In this document: positions 7,112 through 9,087 of the stretch, one piece after another
Layout of the letters: each line of letters opens with the position of its first letter
Position numbering within the stretch: position 1 is the stretch's first letter
Translations under genes and position numbers: made by a program
Source: an uncultured beta proteobacterium
Lineage (GTDB): Bacteria > Pseudomonadota > Gammaproteobacteria > Burkholderiales > Burkholderiaceae_C
DNA length: 9,087 bases
NCBI GenBank assembly: GCA_903927495.1
Contig: CAIYNH010000675.1
Location: 1-9,087, forward strand
Direction of reading: 5' to 3'
Notes under the pieces: generated by a model
The model's input: the letters and a program-made list of their open reading frames with translations, nothing else
Told to the model about the DNA's origin: nothing
Database searches by the model: none

Positions 7112-7123
7112 GCGTTTCAACGC
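7112..7123. repeat. Short dyad at the envZ/ygiQ stop codons
   Basis: GCGTT and AACGC flank a TC centre across the 6-bp gap and the ygiQ stop. There is no T-tract on either side, so it is at best a weak bidirectional pause site. The two genes end so close together that any terminator for one must lie inside the other. Confidence 0.2.
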
Positions 7124-9087
7124 GGCTTGCGTGGCGCTGCTTGCCGTGCAGTTTTACTACCTGTGTTTCGCGGCGGCAAACCTGTGTGCTGCGTCAGCAA
7201 TCGCCCAGGCACCGGGGTTTGGCCTGGCACTTGCGTAGAATTTTTACGCCGGGCACTGGTGTAGCTGCCATCGGTTAGCGGCTGAAAGGTCGGAATCAAA
7301 TGGTGTTTGCCGTTGCCGATCAAATCTGCCCGGCCCATAGATTTGAGGGCCTCACGTAACAGGGGCCAGTTGTTGGGGTCGTGATAACGCAAAAAGGCTT
7401 TGTGCAGTCGCCGGCGCTTGTCACCGCGAACAATGTCCACCGTCTCATCGTCGCTTTCGGCTTGGCGGTGCACCTTGCGCAGGGGGTTGCGTGCCGTGTG
7501 GTACATGGCGGTGGCGGTGGCCATGGGACTGGGGTAGAAGGTTTGCACCTGATCGGCCCGAAAACCATTTTTCTTCAACCAAAGCGCCAGGTTCATCATG
7601 TCTTCATCGGTGGTGCCGGGGTGGGCAGCGATGAAATACGGAATCAGAAACTGTTTCTTGCCTGCCTCAGCAGTAAATTTATCGAACAACGTTTTGAACT
7701 TGTCGTAGGTGCCCATGCCAGGCTTCATCATTTTTGACAAAGGACCCGCTTCGGTGTGTTCAGGCGCAATTTTCAGATACCCACCCACATGGTGCTGTAC
7801 CAACTCTTTGACATATTCAGGGCTTTGCACAGCCAAGTCATAGCGCACACCCGAGCCAATCAGAATTTTCTTGATGCCCGGCAGCGCACGGCCACGCTGG
7901 TAAATGTTGATGAGAGGCTGATGGTCGGTGCCCAGGTTCTGGCAAATACCCGGAAACACACAACTTGGCTTGCGGCAAGCAGCCTCGATTTCTGGGCTCT
8001 TGCAACCGAGACGGTACATATTGGCGGTTGGGCCACCCAAATCGGAAATCGTGCCCGTGAACCCTTTCACCTTATCGCGAATCTCCTCAATTTCCCTGAT
8101 TACCGAGTATTCGGAGCGGCTTTGGATAATGCGCCCCTCGTGCTCCGTAATCGAGCAAAAGGTGCAACCGCCAAAGCAGCCACGCATGATGTTGATGCTG
8201 AAACGAATCATCTCCCAGGCCGGGATTTTGGTGGCACCGTCATGACTGCCCTGCGTATCTGCGTAACTTGGGTGCGGTGATCTGGCATAGGGCATGCCAA
8301 AGACCTGATCCATCTCTGCGGTAGTCAAGGGAATCGGCGGGGGTGTGATCCACACATCTCGTGCGGTACTTCCTTCACCATGAGCCTGCACCAGTGCACG
8401 GGCGTTGCCAGGATTGGTTTCCAAATGCAAGACCCGGCTGGCATGGGCGTAAAGCACAGGGTCAGATTTAACCTGCTCGTAGCTGGGCAGGCGAATCACC
8501 GACCGATCGCGTGGGGGCACGATCAATTTGCCAATGGCCATAGCGCTCACCCCGGCCTGGGGGCTGGAGGTGTTACGCAAACTCGCATTGGGTATAAAAC
8601 TTAAAGGATAAATTTGACCTGTAACGTTTACGCTACCTGCACAGTCAGCTATATTTTCAGTAGCATTTTTGGCGCTTTCCTCAGCTGCCTCCTGCTTCGC
8701 GCAGGCGCTGCCCTGCGTTGCAGCTTGCTCGCTGGTGGTCATGTAAGGATTAACGTGCGACTCGACCCGGCCTGGTTCATCGACGCGGGTTGAATCAATC
8801 TCAAACCAATCGGTGCTGCTGGCATCGCCGGGTCGACGCACAAATGCCGTACCACGCACATCGGTAATGTGCTCAATCGGTTCGCGCCGGCTCAAGCGGT
8901 GGGCAATCTCCACAATCGCACGCTCGGCATTGCCGTACAACAGCAAATCGCACTTGGCATCCACCACCACACTGCGGCGCACTTTGTCAGACCAATAGTC
9001 ATAGTGTGCAATGCGGCGCAAACTGCCTTCAATGCCACCCAGAATCAGCGGCACATCCTTATAGGCCTCGCGACAGCGCTGGCTGTA
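7117..9087 (-). CDS. ygiQ: YgiQ-family radical SAM protein (5' partial)
   Basis: The minus-strand frame stops at TGA 7117-7119 and stays open to the window edge, so the N-terminus is missing; 656 residues are visible. The first visible residues, [20 protein letters not shown], align with an internal part of E. coli YgiQ ([20 protein letters not shown]), so the GTG at 9054 is an ordinary valine codon and not the start. The radical SAM cluster site is [10 protein letters not shown] (C-x3-C-x2-C, codons at 8155-8178), with SAM and Fe-S binding expected. Other family blocks are [61 protein letters not shown] and LWLKKNGF. The C-terminal part (DUF3362-type) ends in a basic, low-complexity tail of about 48 residues. 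The linker between about 8500 and 8742 is longer than in E. coli and AT-rich in its middle. The reaction is unknown for the family. It is convergent to envZ with a 6-bp gap. Confidence 0.95.
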   Translation of the reverse strand, partial: YSQRCREAYKDVPLILGGIEGSLRRIAHYDYWSDKVRRSVVVDAKCDLLLYGNAERAIVEIAHRLSRREPIEHITDVRGTAFVRRPGDASSTDWFEIDSTRVDEPGRVESHVNPYMTTSEQAATQGSACAKQEAAEESAKNATENIADCAGSVNVTGQIYPLSFIPNASLRNTSSPQAGVSAMAIGKLIVPPRDRSVIRLPSYEQVKSDPVLYAHASRVLHLETNPGNARALVQAHGEGSTARDVWITPPPIPLTTAEMDQVFGMPYARSPHPSYADTQGSHDGATKIPAWEMIRFSINIMRGCFGGCTFCSITEHEGRIIQSRSEYSVIREIEEIRDKVKGFTGTISDLGGPTANMYRLGCKSPEIEAACRKPSCVFPGICQNLGTDHQPLINIYQRGRALPGIKKILIGSGVRYDLAVQSPEYVKELVQHHVGGYLKIAPEHTEAGPLSKMMKPGMGTYDKFKTLFDKFTAEAGKKQFLIPYFIAAHPGTTDEDMMNLALWLKKNGFRADQVQTFYPSPMATATAMYHTARNPLRKVHRQAESDDETVDIVRGDKRRRLHKAFLRYHDPNNWPLLREALKSMGRADLIGNGKHHLIPTFQPLTDGSYTSARRKNSTQVPGQTPVPGRLLTQHTGLPPRNTGSKTARQAAPRKPR
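8155..8178 (-). other. Radical SAM 4Fe-4S cluster motif within ygiQ
   Basis: CFGGCTFC encodes three cysteines in the C-x3-C-x2-C spacing that defines the radical SAM superfamily, with the fourth iron coordinated by SAM. All three cysteines are intact, which supports an active enzyme. Confidence 0.93.
8591..8670 (-). other. AT-rich segment inside the variable linker of ygiQ
   Basis: By hand count 27 of 80 bases are G or C, against 20 of 30 just beyond it at 8671-8700. The reading frame stays open and encodes an Asn/Ala/Ser/Thr-rich stretch ([19 protein letters not shown]) in a position where the family is variable. It may be an in-frame insertion of foreign or repeat DNA, or simply an unconstrained linker. 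Confidence 0.5.

Noticed and set aside
9052..9054. GTG at 9054 as the start of ygiQ.
   Set aside because: The codons before it ([11 protein letters not shown]) continue the family alignment, so the gene extends past the window edge.

Overview
The window looks like ordinary chromosomal DNA from a betaproteobacterium, most likely order Burkholderiales and near Comamonadaceae (Rhodoferax/Polaromonas-like). This is inferred from recalled protein resemblance: a canonical Fur, an OmpR/EnvZ pair of Burkholderiales type, a YgiQ-family radical SAM protein, and a WecA/MraY-type transferase carrying 'AED' where most relatives have a DD pair. There is no transposase, integrase, CRISPR array, tRNA or rRNA that I can see.

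Layout. Bases 1-1589 (+) are the end of a cell-surface polysaccharide locus. They hold the C-terminus of a Wzz/chain-length-determinant-like membrane protein (start lies outside the window), then a complete polyprenyl-phosphate sugar-1-phosphate transferase of the WecA/MraY superfamily. Bases 1709-2140 (+) encode Fur. Bases 2361-4835 (-) encode a large cytoplasmic protein joining a Ser/Thr kinase, an HDOD domain and a C-terminal GAF domain, convergent to fur. Bases 4992-7110 (+) are an ompR-envZ operon, divergent from the kinase gene. Bases 7117-9087 (-) are most of ygiQ (N-terminus outside the window), tail-to-tail with envZ and only 6 bp apart.

How the parts fit. Wzz and the transferase belong together: the transferase loads the first sugar phosphate onto the lipid carrier, and Wzz-type proteins set polymer length. 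OmpR/EnvZ is a complete envelope-sensing two-component system with all catalytic residues present. The 156-bp gap between the kinase gene and ompR holds two tandem 10-bp units and a further inverted GTTACA copy that resemble OmpR-family half-sites. This suggests autoregulation, and possibly control of the divergent STK-HDOD-GAF gene. Nothing else in the sequence links fur or ygiQ to these systems.

I did not find a convincing new multi-gene system. The items most worth a second look are the STK-HDOD-GAF fusion with its altered glycine loop, the OmpR-like repeats in the shared divergent promoter, the substituted acidic pair in the sugar-phosphate transferase, and a locally AT-rich in-frame expansion of the variable linker in ygiQ.
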